In this document: in pieces, positions 32,087 to 41,701 of the stretch | Layout of the letters: each line of letters starts with the position of its first letter | Position numbering within the stretch: the first letter of the stretch is position 1 | Assembly: GCF_000711985.1 (NCBI RefSeq) | Contig: NZ_KL544005.1 | Span: 1,005,970-1,069,969 of the forward strand | Length of the DNA: 64,000 bases | From: Rheinheimera texasensis DSM 17496 | Lineage (GTDB): Bacteria; Pseudomonadota; Gammaproteobacteria; Enterobacterales; Alteromonadaceae | Direction: 5' to 3' | Made by a program: the position numbers and the translations under genes | Notes under the pieces: generated by a model | Told to the model about the DNA's origin: nothing | What the model saw: the letters and a program-made list of their open reading frames with translations, nothing else | Databases searched by the model: none

Positions 32087-33135
32087 ACGCGCTGATCGAC
32101 GCGCAGCGCCTGACGCAGCAGCTGGCACCAACAGCGCTGACACCGCATGCCATCAGCTGCAGCGGTGGCCTCACAGTCACTGTATTACCTTATGGCGCTC
32201 GTGTGCAAAGCATCAAATTGCATGGTCAGGAGCTGACGTTATCACAGGCCGACCCGCAGTTTTATCTGACTGACAGCGCAGCGCTCGGAGCCAGTGTGGG
32301 TCGGTATGCCAACCGCATCGCTAATGCTGCGTATCGCGATAGCAGCGGCGCGACTTGGCCGCTGAGCGCCAGTCAGCCACCACATTGTCTGCATGGCGGC
32401 GCGCAAGGTTTTGCACAGCGGGTTTGGACAGTCCTGGAACACAGCGCCGACAGCTTGCTGCTGGAACTGATAAGCCCCAGTGGCGACCAGGGTTTTCCCG
32501 GCACTTTGAGAGTGCAGCAGCGTCTGCAGGTGGTGGATACTGTTGACAGTCAGGGCCGGGCCGGCGGCGAATTACAGCTGAGCTTCACTGCAACGACAGA
32601 CGCCGAAACAGTGATTAATCTGACCAATCACTGTTACTTTAACCTGGCGCCGCAACAAACAGTGGAAGCGCTTGCAGCGCATCAGTTAGAGTTAATGGCC
32701 GAACAGTATCTGGCGGTCGACACCAGCGGTATTCCGCTGCCGGACGCCGTGCGCTCTGTCAGCGGGCATGCCTTTGATTTTCGCTCGCCAAAAGCGGTGG
32801 GGCCTTTGTGCCGGCAAAGCACTGATTTACCGCATGGGTTGGATCACTGCTTTGTAAATCGCTTTGTCGCGCGGCCAGCAAAGGACACAGTGCCACTGCA
32901 GGCCAGACTCAGTTTTGGCAGCGGCAAAGCGCAGCGCACACTGGAATTACGCAGCTCCCAGCCCGGCGTACAGGTTTATGTCAGCACCTATTTAGGTGCC
33001 CCTTTTGCGCCTTATCAGGGCATCTGCTTAGAAGCGCAAAATTTTCCGGACGCACCGAACCGGCCAGATTTCCCATCGGCTGTGCTGAGACCAGGCGAGC
33101 TGTATCAACAACAGATTTTTTACCGCTTTAGCTGA
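32083..33135 (+). CDS. galM: Aldose 1-epimerase (galactose mutarotase)
   Basis: A 350-residue protein starting at the ATG that overlaps the galK stop. GASVGRYANRIANA and the catalytic His segments PPHCLHGGAQGF and NLTNHCYFNL are characteristic, and a conserved ICLEAQNFPDAPNRPDFPSAVL near the end carries the catalytic Glu. It converts beta- to alpha-galactose for GalK. There is no signal peptide, so it is cytoplasmic. A 115-bp gap follows before the symporter. Confidence 0.95.
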   Translation: MNALIDAQRLTQQLAPTALTPHAISCSGGLTVTVLPYGARVQSIKLHGQELTLSQADPQFYLTDSAALGASVGRYANRIANAAYRDSSGATWPLSASQPPHCLHGGAQGFAQRVWTVLEHSADSLLLELISPSGDQGFPGTLRVQQRLQVVDTVDSQGRAGGELQLSFTATTDAETVINLTNHCYFNLAPQQTVEALAAHQLELMAEQYLAVDTSGIPLPDAVRSVSGHAFDFRSPKAVGPLCRQSTDLPHGLDHCFVNRFVARPAKDTVPLQARLSFGSGKAQRTLELRSSQPGVQVYVSTYLGAPFAPYQGICLEAQNFPDAPNRPDFPSAVLRPGELYQQQIFYRFS

Positions 33136-33250
33136 GGCATCTGGCTGAAGTTTATAAAAACCAGCTCCCAACAGCCTTGCTGACGCAACGCTGCAACAGA
33201 GCGAAGACAATAAAGCTGTGGCTGCAAGGACACAGGGAAAAGGACAGGTT

Positions 33251-34813
33251 ATGACTTTATCAACACTCGATATGACGATTTTTGTCGTCTACATCCTCGG
33301 CCTGCTATTCGTCGCCTATTGGGTGTCGCGCGAAGAAAAAGGCCATCATAAAAACACCAACGAATACTTTCTGGCCGGCAACAGCCTGCCGTGGTGGGCC
33401 ATTGGCGCCTCGTTGATTGCCGCGAATATTTCCGCCGAACAAATCATCGGCATGTCCGGTTCGGGTTATGCCATTGGCCTGGGTATCGCCTCTTACGAAT
33501 GGATGGCGGCGCTGACGCTGATGTTAGTCGGTAAATACTGCCTGCCGATTTTCCTGAAAAAACAAATCTATACGATGCCGCAGTTCCTGCAGCAGCGTTT
33601 TGATAACCGCGTCCGCACGACACTCGCGATTTTCTGGTTGGCTGTGTATGTGTTTGTCAATTTAACCGCCGTGCTGTGGCTGGGTGCTTTGGCGGTCAAT
33701 GCGCTGACCGGCATTGACCTGTTCTGGAGTATGGTGCTGCTGGCGTTATTCTCAGTCAGCTATTCGCTGTACGGTGGCCTTAAAGCCGTGGCTTTTACTG
33801 ACATTCTGCAAGTGGTGTTGCTGGTGTTCGGTGGCCTGTTTATGTCGTATCTGGCACTCGACATGATTGGTGCCGGCGCCGGTGTACTGGCTGGTTTTGA
33901 CACTCTGCTTGCCAAAGCGCCGGAAAAATTCGACATGATTTTAAGCCCGGACAATCCGCATTATGCCAGCCTGCCGGGTATTTCGGTTTTAGTCGGCGGT
34001 ATGTGGGTGATGAACTTAAGTTACTGGGGTTTTAACCAATACATTATCCAGCGCGCTTTGGCCGCATCCAGCCTGCAGGAAGCGCAAAAAGGTATCGCTT
34101 TTGCCGCCTTTCTGAAGCTGTTAATGCCGGTCATTGTGGTGTTGCCGGGCATTGCTGCCGTGCTGATCCTGCCGGATTTAGCCAAGCCGGATCAGGCCTA
34201 TCCACAAATGATGGCGTTGATGCCTTCTGGCCTGAAGGGCCTGATTTTTGCGGCTTTAGTCGCGGCGATTTTGTCGAGCCTGGCATCGATGACCAACTCA
34301 GTGGCGACTATTTTCACCATGGATTTATATGCCCAGGTCAAACCAAGCGAAAGCCAGCAACATTATGTGTTAGTTGGCCGTGCGGTTAGTTTGCTGTCGC
34401 TGTTGATTGCACTGTTCACCGCCAAACCGCTGCTCGGCGATTTTGACCAGGCCTTCCAATATATTCAGGAATTTACCGGCTTCTTTACTCCAGGCATTGT
34501 GGTGCTGTTTTTTATGGGCATGTTCTGGAAAAAAACCACCGCCGATGCTGCGCTGCTGGCTGCAGTGGGGTCTGCCGTATTCAGCTTCCTGTTTTATCAG
34601 TTCTGGCCGGCGCTGCCGTTTATGGACCGGGTGGGTCTGGTGTTCCTGCTCTGTCTGGGCCTGGCGATTGTGGTGTCTCTGCTGCAAGGCAATAAAAATC
34701 AGACCGGTGCAGTGGAACTCAATGACATCAGTTTCGGTACCAGCAAAGGTTTTAGCCTGTCGTTGGCACTGGTCGTCCTGGTGCTGGTGGTGTTCTACAG
34801 CGTGTGGTGGTGA
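33251..34813 (+). CDS. Sodium:solute symporter, SGLT type (probable galactose importer)
   Basis: A 520-residue SSS-family transporter from the ATG at 33251 (AGGACAGG upstream), with about 14 membrane helices. EYFLAGNSLPWWAIGASLIAANISAEQIIGMSGSGYAIGLG is the N-terminal signature of the SGLT subgroup (compare the Vibrio galactose symporter), and NQYIIQRALAASSLQEAQKG and the helix 8 Ser region SSLASMTNSVATIFTMDLY complete it. It imports a sugar, here most likely galactose, with Na+. Its stop overlaps the next gene. Confidence 0.9.
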   Translation: MTLSTLDMTIFVVYILGLLFVAYWVSREEKGHHKNTNEYFLAGNSLPWWAIGASLIAANISAEQIIGMSGSGYAIGLGIASYEWMAALTLMLVGKYCLPIFLKKQIYTMPQFLQQRFDNRVRTTLAIFWLAVYVFVNLTAVLWLGALAVNALTGIDLFWSMVLLALFSVSYSLYGGLKAVAFTDILQVVLLVFGGLFMSYLALDMIGAGAGVLAGFDTLLAKAPEKFDMILSPDNPHYASLPGISVLVGGMWVMNLSYWGFNQYIIQRALAASSLQEAQKGIAFAAFLKLLMPVIVVLPGIAAVLILPDLAKPDQAYPQMMALMPSGLKGLIFAALVAAILSSLASMTNSVATIFTMDLYAQVKPSESQQHYVLVGRAVSLLSLLIALFTAKPLLGDFDQAFQYIQEFTGFFTPGIVVLFFMGMFWKKTTADAALLAAVGSAVFSFLFYQFWPALPFMDRVGLVFLLCLGLAIVVSLLQGNKNQTGAVELNDISFGTSKGFSLSLALVVLVLVVFYSVWW

Positions 34814-34815
34814 TG

Positions 34816-37353
34816 ATGCGATTCAAGCCAATAACATTGCTGACACTGGCGGCGCTGTCACTCAGCGCCTCCGCCAGCGACTCTTATGTCAAAGACGGTA
34901 TCTGGTATCAAACCGATACGAATGGCAAACCTGAAGAAGTGGCGCTATTTGGCGCCAACTACAGCCTGCCGTTTGCCTTTGGTTATCGTTCGGTCAAAGC
35001 CATGGGTTTGTCACACGAGGAGATGATCCGGTTGGATGTGGCCCACCTGGCACGTTTAGGCGTAACAGCCTACCGCATCCATTTGTGGGACCGTTTAATC
35101 AGTGACCAAGACGGCAATCTGCTTGAGAACGAACATCTCAAGCTGTTTGATTTTCTGCTCTCTGAACTCAAACGCTACAACATCAAAGCTGTGGTGACGC
35201 CAATTGGCTGGTGGGGCAGCGGTTATCCGGCGCCGGACCCGCAAGAGCCTGGTTTTTCCGTGCTGTACAGTAAAAACCAGATGAACGAAAAAGCCGATGC
35301 GATCAAAGCGCAGCACCGCTATTTAACTCAGCTGATGGCGCATAAAAACCGCGATGGCGTGCCCTACGCCAAAGACCCGAATATTCTGGCGTTTGAACTC
35401 TTTAACGAACCAAAGCACGCTGACGCCGGCACTGTAACTAAGTACGTGAACGACCTGATCACAGTCATGCGCGCCGCTGGTGTCACTAAGCCATTGTTTT
35501 ACAACAGCAGTGAACAAGGCAACTGGCCGGAATTTGCCAAAGCGCTGTGTGAAAGCAACATCGATGGAGTGTCGTTTCAGTGGTATCCAACCGGATTGTT
35601 AAAATACAGCAGCCTGCAGAGCAATGTGCTGGGGTCAGTCGCGTCTTATCACAACCCATTTAAAGACATCGCGGCGTGCGCCGGCAAAGCGCGGCTGATT
35701 TACGAATTTGATGCCGCTGATGTCAAAGCGCCGTTGCTGTACCCGGCGATGGCGCGCAGTTTCCGCACGGCCGGTTTTCAGTGGGCCACGCAGTTTGCCT
35801 ACGACCCGGCGGCGCTGGCCGCCAGCAATGCTGAATACAACACGCATTATTTAAATCTGCTGTACACCCCGGCCAAAGCCATCAGCTTTTTAATTGCCGG
35901 CGAGGTGTTTCGTAGCCTGCCACGCGGCGCGGATACCGGAACTTATCCGGCATCCAATCAATTTGGCGGTGCGGCGCTGAATGTCCGGTTAGACCCGGCC
36001 ACAGGTCTGGCGCTGCTGAATAACGGCAGCCGCTTTTATCACAGCCATAGTACGACTGATAAGCCGGTGAATGCAGACCAACTGCGTCATATCGCGGGTG
36101 TCGGCAGCTCGCCGTTGGTGCAATATCAGGGCAGTGGCGCTTATTTTCTCGACCAACAACAGGCTGGTTTATGGCAGCTGGAAGTGTATCCGGATGCAAC
36201 TGAACTGGACGACCCGCACCAGAACTCCAGCTTAAAACGCGAAGCGGTGCGGCTGTCGGTTAGTACCCATGACATGACGATTCAGCTGGCCGATTTGGGC
36301 AAAAATTTTCTGCTGCAGCGTGCCGATGGCTCTCAGCTCGCTGTGAAAAACGGCTTAGTAACACTGACGCCAGGCCGTTATCTGCTGGCAAAAACTGCAG
36401 CGCTGCTGGCACAAGCCCAAACGCAAACGCGGCCATTTTTATTGCCGGACATCACCACCAAACCAGCGCTGCTGGTCCATCAACCACTGCGCCAATGGCC
36501 GATCGACCAACCGCTGCCGGTCTGTGCGCAGCTGTCTGCCGCTCAGGTATCCGGTCTGAAAGTCAGCCTGTTTTACCGGCTCGCCGGTGAAGGTCAGGTG
36601 CAAGAACAACCGATGCAGGCGGAAGATTTGGGTCGCTATTGCACCAGGCTGAAGTTGCCGGCACAAAGCGGCCTGCTGCAATATCAGCTGGTAGTCAAAG
36701 ACAGCAACAAAGCGCTGAGTTTCCCCGGCGCAGTCGAAGCGCTGCCGTCGGACTGGGATTTCCCACAAAACCAGCAACATCATTTCAGCACTTTGCTGCA
36801 ACAACCCGGTGCTGCAGTGCCGCTATTTGATGCGCGCGTCGACCAGACCACTTTGCTTTATCCAAAAGATGCGCAAGTGACTCAGCAATGGCTGGCTGGC
36901 GAGCGTCAGCAAGGCCTGGCATTACGCCTGCGCCCTGCCAAAACGCCGGACTGGCAACAGCCGCCTTTAGCCCTGCTGCGCACAGAAACCCATGCTGTGA
37001 TGGGGCTGACGCAACGCGAATTAGCCGGGTACACTAAGGTCGCCATCAAAATGCGTGCAGTGAAAGAGAGTCTGCCGGTGCGTTTTGCGCTGCTGAATCA
37101 AGACGGGCTGGCTTTTGGTATTGACCTGGAAGCGAGCGCCGACTGGCGTTATCAGCTGGTACCGCTCAGTGCGCTGCAGGCCACGCCCACCCTGCTGACT
37201 CAGGCCTACCCGACTTTTATGCCGGCAACGCTTACGCATCAGGGCCAGAGCCTCGGTGATTTGTCGCAGCTGCAAGGCACTCAGTGGCAGTTGCTCGCGC
37301 CCAGCGACGGCAATAATGCGCTGGAAATTGCCGAAGTAAGTTTAATGCGTTAA
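34816..37353 (+). CDS. Secreted GH5-like glycoside hydrolase with C-terminal beta domains
   Basis: An 845-residue protein; ATG at 34816 or 34813, both overlapping or abutting the symporter stop. The signal peptide ends SASASDSY. The N-terminal TIM barrel (about 25-420) carries clan-A features: YRIHLWDRL, GWWGSGYP, FELFNEPKH (acid/base Glu about 197) and RLIYEFDAADVKA (nucleophile Glu about 296). The remaining 400 residues are beta-rich, with no family I can name. It resembles GH5-like or unclassified clan-A enzymes of carbohydrate loci. In this operon an endo- or exo-acting enzyme on a galactose-containing glycan is inferred. Confidence 0.75.
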   Translation: MRFKPITLLTLAALSLSASASDSYVKDGIWYQTDTNGKPEEVALFGANYSLPFAFGYRSVKAMGLSHEEMIRLDVAHLARLGVTAYRIHLWDRLISDQDGNLLENEHLKLFDFLLSELKRYNIKAVVTPIGWWGSGYPAPDPQEPGFSVLYSKNQMNEKADAIKAQHRYLTQLMAHKNRDGVPYAKDPNILAFELFNEPKHADAGTVTKYVNDLITVMRAAGVTKPLFYNSSEQGNWPEFAKALCESNIDGVSFQWYPTGLLKYSSLQSNVLGSVASYHNPFKDIAACAGKARLIYEFDAADVKAPLLYPAMARSFRTAGFQWATQFAYDPAALAASNAEYNTHYLNLLYTPAKAISFLIAGEVFRSLPRGADTGTYPASNQFGGAALNVRLDPATGLALLNNGSRFYHSHSTTDKPVNADQLRHIAGVGSSPLVQYQGSGAYFLDQQQAGLWQLEVYPDATELDDPHQNSSLKREAVRLSVSTHDMTIQLADLGKNFLLQRADGSQLAVKNGLVTLTPGRYLLAKTAALLAQAQTQTRPFLLPDITTKPALLVHQPLRQWPIDQPLPVCAQLSAAQVSGLKVSLFYRLAGEGQVQEQPMQAEDLGRYCTRLKLPAQSGLLQYQLVVKDSNKALSFPGAVEALPSDWDFPQNQQHHFSTLLQQPGAAVPLFDARVDQTTLLYPKDAQVTQQWLAGERQQGLALRLRPAKTPDWQQPPLALLRTETHAVMGLTQRELAGYTKVAIKMRAVKESLPVRFALLNQDGLAFGIDLEASADWRYQLVPLSALQATPTLLTQAYPTFMPATLTHQGQSLGDLSQLQGTQWQLLAPSDGNNALEIAEVSLMR

Positions 37354-37363
37354 CGGAGCCTGA

Positions 37364-38749
37364 TTGCCAAACCGAGCCAGCACAAGCCAGGCCGACACGA
37401 ACTGTGCCGCCAGCAACCAAAAAGTCCAGCGCTACTTGTTAGCCGCTGGCTTTTTGGCATTGTTTTTTGCCAACCAAAGTGTGCTGGTGCTGGCCGTGCC
37501 GTTTTATCAGATGACACTGGCGCTGGACCCGGTCTGGCTCAGTCTGGCGATCGCCGGGCCTATGCTGCTCGGCAGCAGTATCAGTGGTTTTGTCGGCCGC
37601 GCGTCAGACCGCTGCCAAAGCCGGTTTGGCCGGCGCCGGCCGTTTTTACTGGCCGGTGTGTTGGGTTTAAGCCTGAGTTTTGTGCTGATGTGGCAGGTGC
37701 CAGCAGACTGGCCGCCGCTGTGGCAGCTGGGCTATTTCTCGCTGCTTTCGTTGTTATTTTTTCTGGCGCTGCCGCTATTGGCGGTGCCGCTATCGAGCCT
37801 GGTGTTTGAACAAACACCAGATCCACAGCAGCGCACGGCAGTGTTTGGCCTGGCCAGCGCGGTGCAAAAACTCGGCTCTTTGGGCTATCAGTGGCTGGTG
37901 CCTCTGTCGCAACTGGCGTTATTCAGCAGTTTTCAGCAAGGCGTACGCTGGGTCGGCGCCCTGACCGGTACTTTGCTGATTGCGCTGCCGGGGTTATTGT
38001 TGGCGTTTCGCGCCCGCGAGACAAATCACGCTTCAAACCACAAGGCTGCGCCGGCAACACAGCCTCAGGTCGCGCCACGCGACAGCCTGAGCCTGTTACG
38101 CCAGCGGCCGCTGCTGCGCTGGTTAATGCTGTTATGCCTGCTGCAACTCTGTGGCTGCGCTTTTGTTGCGACGCTGGATTATTACCTGCTGGTGTATGCG
38201 ATGAACCAGGCCGATTTGGTCGCGGGTTCCTGGTGGAAAGCTTTGTTATCCAGTGGCTATGCTTTGGCTGGTCTGGCTTTTGTCCCAGTGCTTGGCTGGA
38301 GTAACGCGCGCTTTGGTGCTGTACGTACTTTGTATTGGGTCTTTTTGCTGAATCTACTCGGTGGCGCTGCCAAATGGTGGTTGTATCAGGGCGAACCGAC
38401 CTATTGGCTGCTGTTCGACGCCGTGCTTTGCAGTGCGGCCTGGACTGCGATGGCGATGCTGATCCCGCCATTGTTAGCCCAAACCGAACCGGCCGGCAGC
38501 ACGGCCTATGGTGCAGTGTCGGCATTGCATCATTGGGTCGTCAGTGTCAGCGCGGCGCTGTCTATGTTATTGTCTGGCCTCGCTTTAAATACGCTTGGTT
38601 TTGCCGCCAGCGCCGGTGCAGCGCAGGCCGACGGCGTGCTGAACGCCATGCGGCTGTTATTAAGTGGCGGCACTGTGCTTTGTAGTTTTTTTGCCCTGCT
38701 GGTGCTTTGGCACGTGCAGCGGCTGCAGTTTTTGGAGGAACACCGCTGA
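37364..38749 (+). CDS. MFS/GPH-type sugar transporter
   Basis: A 461-residue membrane protein with 12 hydrophobic segments. The start is a TTG at 37364 with GGAG seven bases upstream. RASDRCQSRFGRRRPFLLAG (loop 2-3) is the major facilitator signature, here of the type seen in GPH/maltose-like symporters of TonB-receptor loci. It is a second inner-membrane transporter next to the SSS symporter, perhaps for the intact disaccharide. Its stop overlaps the lacI-type start (TGATG). Confidence 0.82.
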   Translation: MPNRASTSQADTNCAASNQKVQRYLLAAGFLALFFANQSVLVLAVPFYQMTLALDPVWLSLAIAGPMLLGSSISGFVGRASDRCQSRFGRRRPFLLAGVLGLSLSFVLMWQVPADWPPLWQLGYFSLLSLLFFLALPLLAVPLSSLVFEQTPDPQQRTAVFGLASAVQKLGSLGYQWLVPLSQLALFSSFQQGVRWVGALTGTLLIALPGLLLAFRARETNHASNHKAAPATQPQVAPRDSLSLLRQRPLLRWLMLLCLLQLCGCAFVATLDYYLLVYAMNQADLVAGSWWKALLSSGYALAGLAFVPVLGWSNARFGAVRTLYWVFLLNLLGGAAKWWLYQGEPTYWLLFDAVLCSAAWTAMAMLIPPLLAQTEPAGSTAYGAVSALHHWVVSVSAALSMLLSGLALNTLGFAASAGAAQADGVLNAMRLLLSGGTVLCSFFALLVLWHVQRLQFLEEHR

Positions 38750-39756
38750 TGGCCAATATCAAAGATGTCGCCCGCGTCGCCGGCGTGTCGATTGCGACCG
38801 TATCGCGCGTCATCAATGGCAATCATAAAGTCGGTGACGCTTGCCGCGCCCGGGTGCAAAAAGTCATCAAAGAGCTGGGTTACCGGCCCAACAGCAATGC
38901 GCAGGCCTTAGTCAGCAAAACCAAAAGCACCATTGGCCTGGTCACGCCAAAACTGGCGATGACCTTTTTCGGCACGCTCGCCGCCGGCGTGGAAAAAACC
39001 GCCCGCGAACAAAGCTACAAACTGCTGATGGCCAATTCGATGTATGAAACCCAGTCGGAACTGGATGCCATCAATTCACTGCGCGACCACAACTGCCAGG
39101 CCATAGTGCTGCACAGTGAATACTCCGATGAAAAAACCCTGATTAAACTGGCCGAAGAGATCCCAGGCCTGGTGCTAGTCAACCGCTACATTCCGGCCAT
39201 AGCCCATCGTTGTGTCTGGCTTGATAACATCGCCGGCGCTGCTTATGCCACGCAGATGTTGCTGGAGAAAAACCACCGCGACTTCGCCGTCATCACCAGT
39301 ATTTATCAAAACCGTGACCCCGGCGCGCGGTTGCAAGGCATCCGCCAGACGCTGAGCGCTGCGCAAATCACACTCAAAGATGAGGCCATTGAAGAATCCA
39401 CCGCTAATATCGAAGGCGGTATGCAGGCGGTTGAGGCTTTGCTTGCACGAAAAGTGCATTTCACCGCACTGCTGGCCTACAACGATTTAATGGCGGTCGG
39501 TGCTATTCACGCGCTGTTTGCAGCGGGCTTACGCGTACCGGAAGATGTGTCGGTGGTGGGTTTTGATGACTTGATTGTCGCCCGCGCCTGCCGGCCGCAA
39601 CTCACCACCATGCACTACCCGGTCGAAGAAATGGCCAGCTACGCCGCCCGCCTCGCCATTGAATTATCCAGCAACCCGCCAGCAGAACCGGCGCATCGCA
39701 CCCATTTGTTTTTATCGCAGCTGGTGGAGCGGGATTCGGTAGCCACCGCCAAATAA
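38749..39756 (+). CDS. LacI/GalR-family repressor of the galactoside operon
   Basis: A 335-residue regulator from the ATG at 38749, which overlaps the preceding stop; the upstream in-frame extension lies in the transporter gene. The LacI HTH is IKDVARVAGVSIATVSRVIN (residues 3-22), the hinge helix region is GYRPNSNAQALVSKT, then a periplasmic-binding-protein-like core (STIGLVTPKL; VVGFDDLIVARACRPQLTTM at the end). As last gene of the operon it probably represses the palindromic operator at 22634-22647; the inducer would be galactose or a galactoside. Confidence 0.9.
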   Translation: MANIKDVARVAGVSIATVSRVINGNHKVGDACRARVQKVIKELGYRPNSNAQALVSKTKSTIGLVTPKLAMTFFGTLAAGVEKTAREQSYKLLMANSMYETQSELDAINSLRDHNCQAIVLHSEYSDEKTLIKLAEEIPGLVLVNRYIPAIAHRCVWLDNIAGAAYATQMLLEKNHRDFAVITSIYQNRDPGARLQGIRQTLSAAQITLKDEAIEESTANIEGGMQAVEALLARKVHFTALLAYNDLMAVGAIHALFAAGLRVPEDVSVVGFDDLIVARACRPQLTTMHYPVEEMASYAARLAIELSSNPPAEPAHRTHLFLSQLVERDSVATAK

Positions 39757-39763
39757 AAATACC

Positions 39764-39826
39764 AAAATGGGGTCAGGTCTTGCTCCGTGCGCGAAGGGCG
39801 TAAGGAGCAAGACCTGATCCCATTTT
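39764..39826. repeat. Long inverted repeat (23-bp arms, one mismatch) between lacI and recQ
   Basis: Arms 39764-39786 and 39804-39826 carry the sequence GGGTCAGGTCTTGCTCC and its complement around a 17-base loop. This GGTCAGGTCTTG-type palindrome is widespread in gammaproteobacterial genomes as I recall and may be another transposase-linked repeat or serve as a terminator (a T-run follows on the plus strand). Confidence 0.75.
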
Positions 39827-39886
39827 TACAGTAGAATATCGGCCTTGTTTAACCGCCGACATTTGCTAACCAAGGTAACCGCCGCT

Positions 39887-41701
39887 TTGCACCCAGCATC
39901 CTCTATTCCCGATCTGTTGCACCAAACGCTGAAACAAACCTTTGGTTATAGCGAGTTTCGTTTTGGTCAGGTTGAGATCATTGAGCAGGTACTGGCCGGC
40001 CGCGATTGTTTTGTGCTGATGCCGACCGGCGGCGGTAAATCGATGTGTTATCAGCTGCCGGCCTTGTTGTTGCCGGGCGTCACTGTGGTGGTGTCGCCGC
40101 TGATGTCGCTGATGAAAGATCAGGTCGACGGTTTGCAGGCAATGGGCATTGCTGCTGATTTTGTCAACAGCAGCCTGGCGCGCGAACAGGTGCTGGACGT
40201 GTTCCGCCGCCTGCGCGATGGCCAGATTAAGCTACTGTACGTTGCGCCGGAACGCCTGCTGCAAGAGCAATTCTTACAGCGCCTTGGCGAAGTTGGCGTC
40301 AGTCTGTTTGCAATCGACGAAGCACATTGTGTGTCGCAATGGGGCCACGATTTCCGCCCGGATTACATCGCGCTATCGCGACTGAAACAGCAATTCCCGC
40401 AAGTGCCCATTCTGGCCCTGACTGCAACAGCTGACCCGGCCACGCAGCAGGATATCCGCCAGCAACTGGGCCTGTATCAGCCGTTTATTAGCATCAGCAG
40501 TTTTGACCGGCCCAATATCCGCTATACAGTGCTGGAAAAATTCCGCCCGCTGGAACAGCTGGTGACTTTGCTGAAAAGCCAGGAAAATCAAAGCGGTATT
40601 GTCTATTGCTCGTCGCGCAAAAAAGTCGACGAATTGGCCGAGCAGCTAAAAGGCAAAGGCTTTGCCGTTGGTGCTTATCATGCCGGCCTTAGCAACGAAC
40701 AACGTGCGCTGATACAGGACCAGTTTAAACGCGACCAGCTGCAGCTGATTGTCGCCACTGTCGCTTTTGGCATGGGCGTCAATAAACCCAATATTCGTTT
40801 CGTCGTGCATTTTGATTTGCCGCGCACCATCGAAGCCTATTATCAGGAAACCGGCCGCGCCGGCCGTGACGGCGTTGCCGCTGAAGCCATCATGTTATTT
40901 GACCCGGCTGACACTGCCCGTACGCGTAAATGGATTGAAACCGACGAAAACCAAAACCGGATTGAAGTGACGCTACAGCGTTTTAATGCGATGGCGGCTT
41001 TTGCTGAAGCTCAGACTTGCCGCCGCCAGGTGCTGCTGAATTATTTCGGCGAAGCCAGTCAGCAGGCCTGCGGTAACTGCGATATTTGCCTCGACCCGCC
41101 CCAACGCTTTGACGGCACTGAGCTGGCACAAAAAGCGCTGTCCTGTGTGTTTCGCGTCGGCCAGAGCTTTGGTATGCACCATGTTATCGACGTGCTGCGC
41201 GGCAGTCAGGGCCAGAAAATCACTGAACTCGGCCACGACAAACTGTCCACTTATGGTATCGGTAAAGATAAAAGCCACGATTATTGGCTGTCAGTACTGC
41301 GCCAGCTGATCCACTACGGTTTGTTGCAACAAGACATCACCCGGCATTCGGTGCTGCAGTTATTACCTGCCGCCCGGCCTGTGCTCAAAGGCGAAACCAG
41401 TCTGCAGTTGGCCATTCCACGCTTAAACGCGCCGACCTCACCAAAAGCCGGCAAAGCGCAGCAAAAACAGGATTACGACCGGCTGTTATTCAGCAAACTT
41501 CGCGCGCTGCGCAAACAAATCGCCGAACGCACCGACGTCGCGCCTTTTGTCGTATTCAGCGACGCGTCTTTAATCGAAATGGCGCAGCAAATGCCCACCA
41601 GCCGCAGCGACTTCCTCGCCATCAGCGGCGTCGGCCAGACCAAACTCAGCCGCTACGGCGATGAGTTTCTGGATTTGATTGCCGAGTATTTGGATCAGTA
41701 G
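39887..41701 (+). CDS. recQ: ATP-dependent DNA helicase RecQ
   Basis: About 604 residues. The TTG at 39887, preceded by AAGG, is preferred; an in-frame TTG at 39845 would add 14 residues without a ribosome-binding site. The helicase core has LMPTGGGKSMCYQ (Walker A), AIDEAHCVSQWGHDFRPDY (DEAH), ALTATA, SFDRPNIRY and the motif VI QETGRAGRDG. The RQC zinc site is CRRQVLLNYFGE with CGNCDIC, and a C-terminal HRDC domain (YDRLLFSKLRALRKQIAER...ISGVGQTKL) completes a full-length RecQ. It unwinds recombination intermediates in RecF-pathway repair and fork rescue. Single gene. Confidence 0.96.
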   Translation: MHPASSIPDLLHQTLKQTFGYSEFRFGQVEIIEQVLAGRDCFVLMPTGGGKSMCYQLPALLLPGVTVVVSPLMSLMKDQVDGLQAMGIAADFVNSSLAREQVLDVFRRLRDGQIKLLYVAPERLLQEQFLQRLGEVGVSLFAIDEAHCVSQWGHDFRPDYIALSRLKQQFPQVPILALTATADPATQQDIRQQLGLYQPFISISSFDRPNIRYTVLEKFRPLEQLVTLLKSQENQSGIVYCSSRKKVDELAEQLKGKGFAVGAYHAGLSNEQRALIQDQFKRDQLQLIVATVAFGMGVNKPNIRFVVHFDLPRTIEAYYQETGRAGRDGVAAEAIMLFDPADTARTRKWIETDENQNRIEVTLQRFNAMAAFAEAQTCRRQVLLNYFGEASQQACGNCDICLDPPQRFDGTELAQKALSCVFRVGQSFGMHHVIDVLRGSQGQKITELGHDKLSTYGIGKDKSHDYWLSVLRQLIHYGLLQQDITRHSVLQLLPAARPVLKGETSLQLAIPRLNAPTSPKAGKAQQKQDYDRLLFSKLRALRKQIAERTDVAPFVVFSDASLIEMAQQMPTSRSDFLAISGVGQTKLSRYGDEFLDLIAEYLDQ

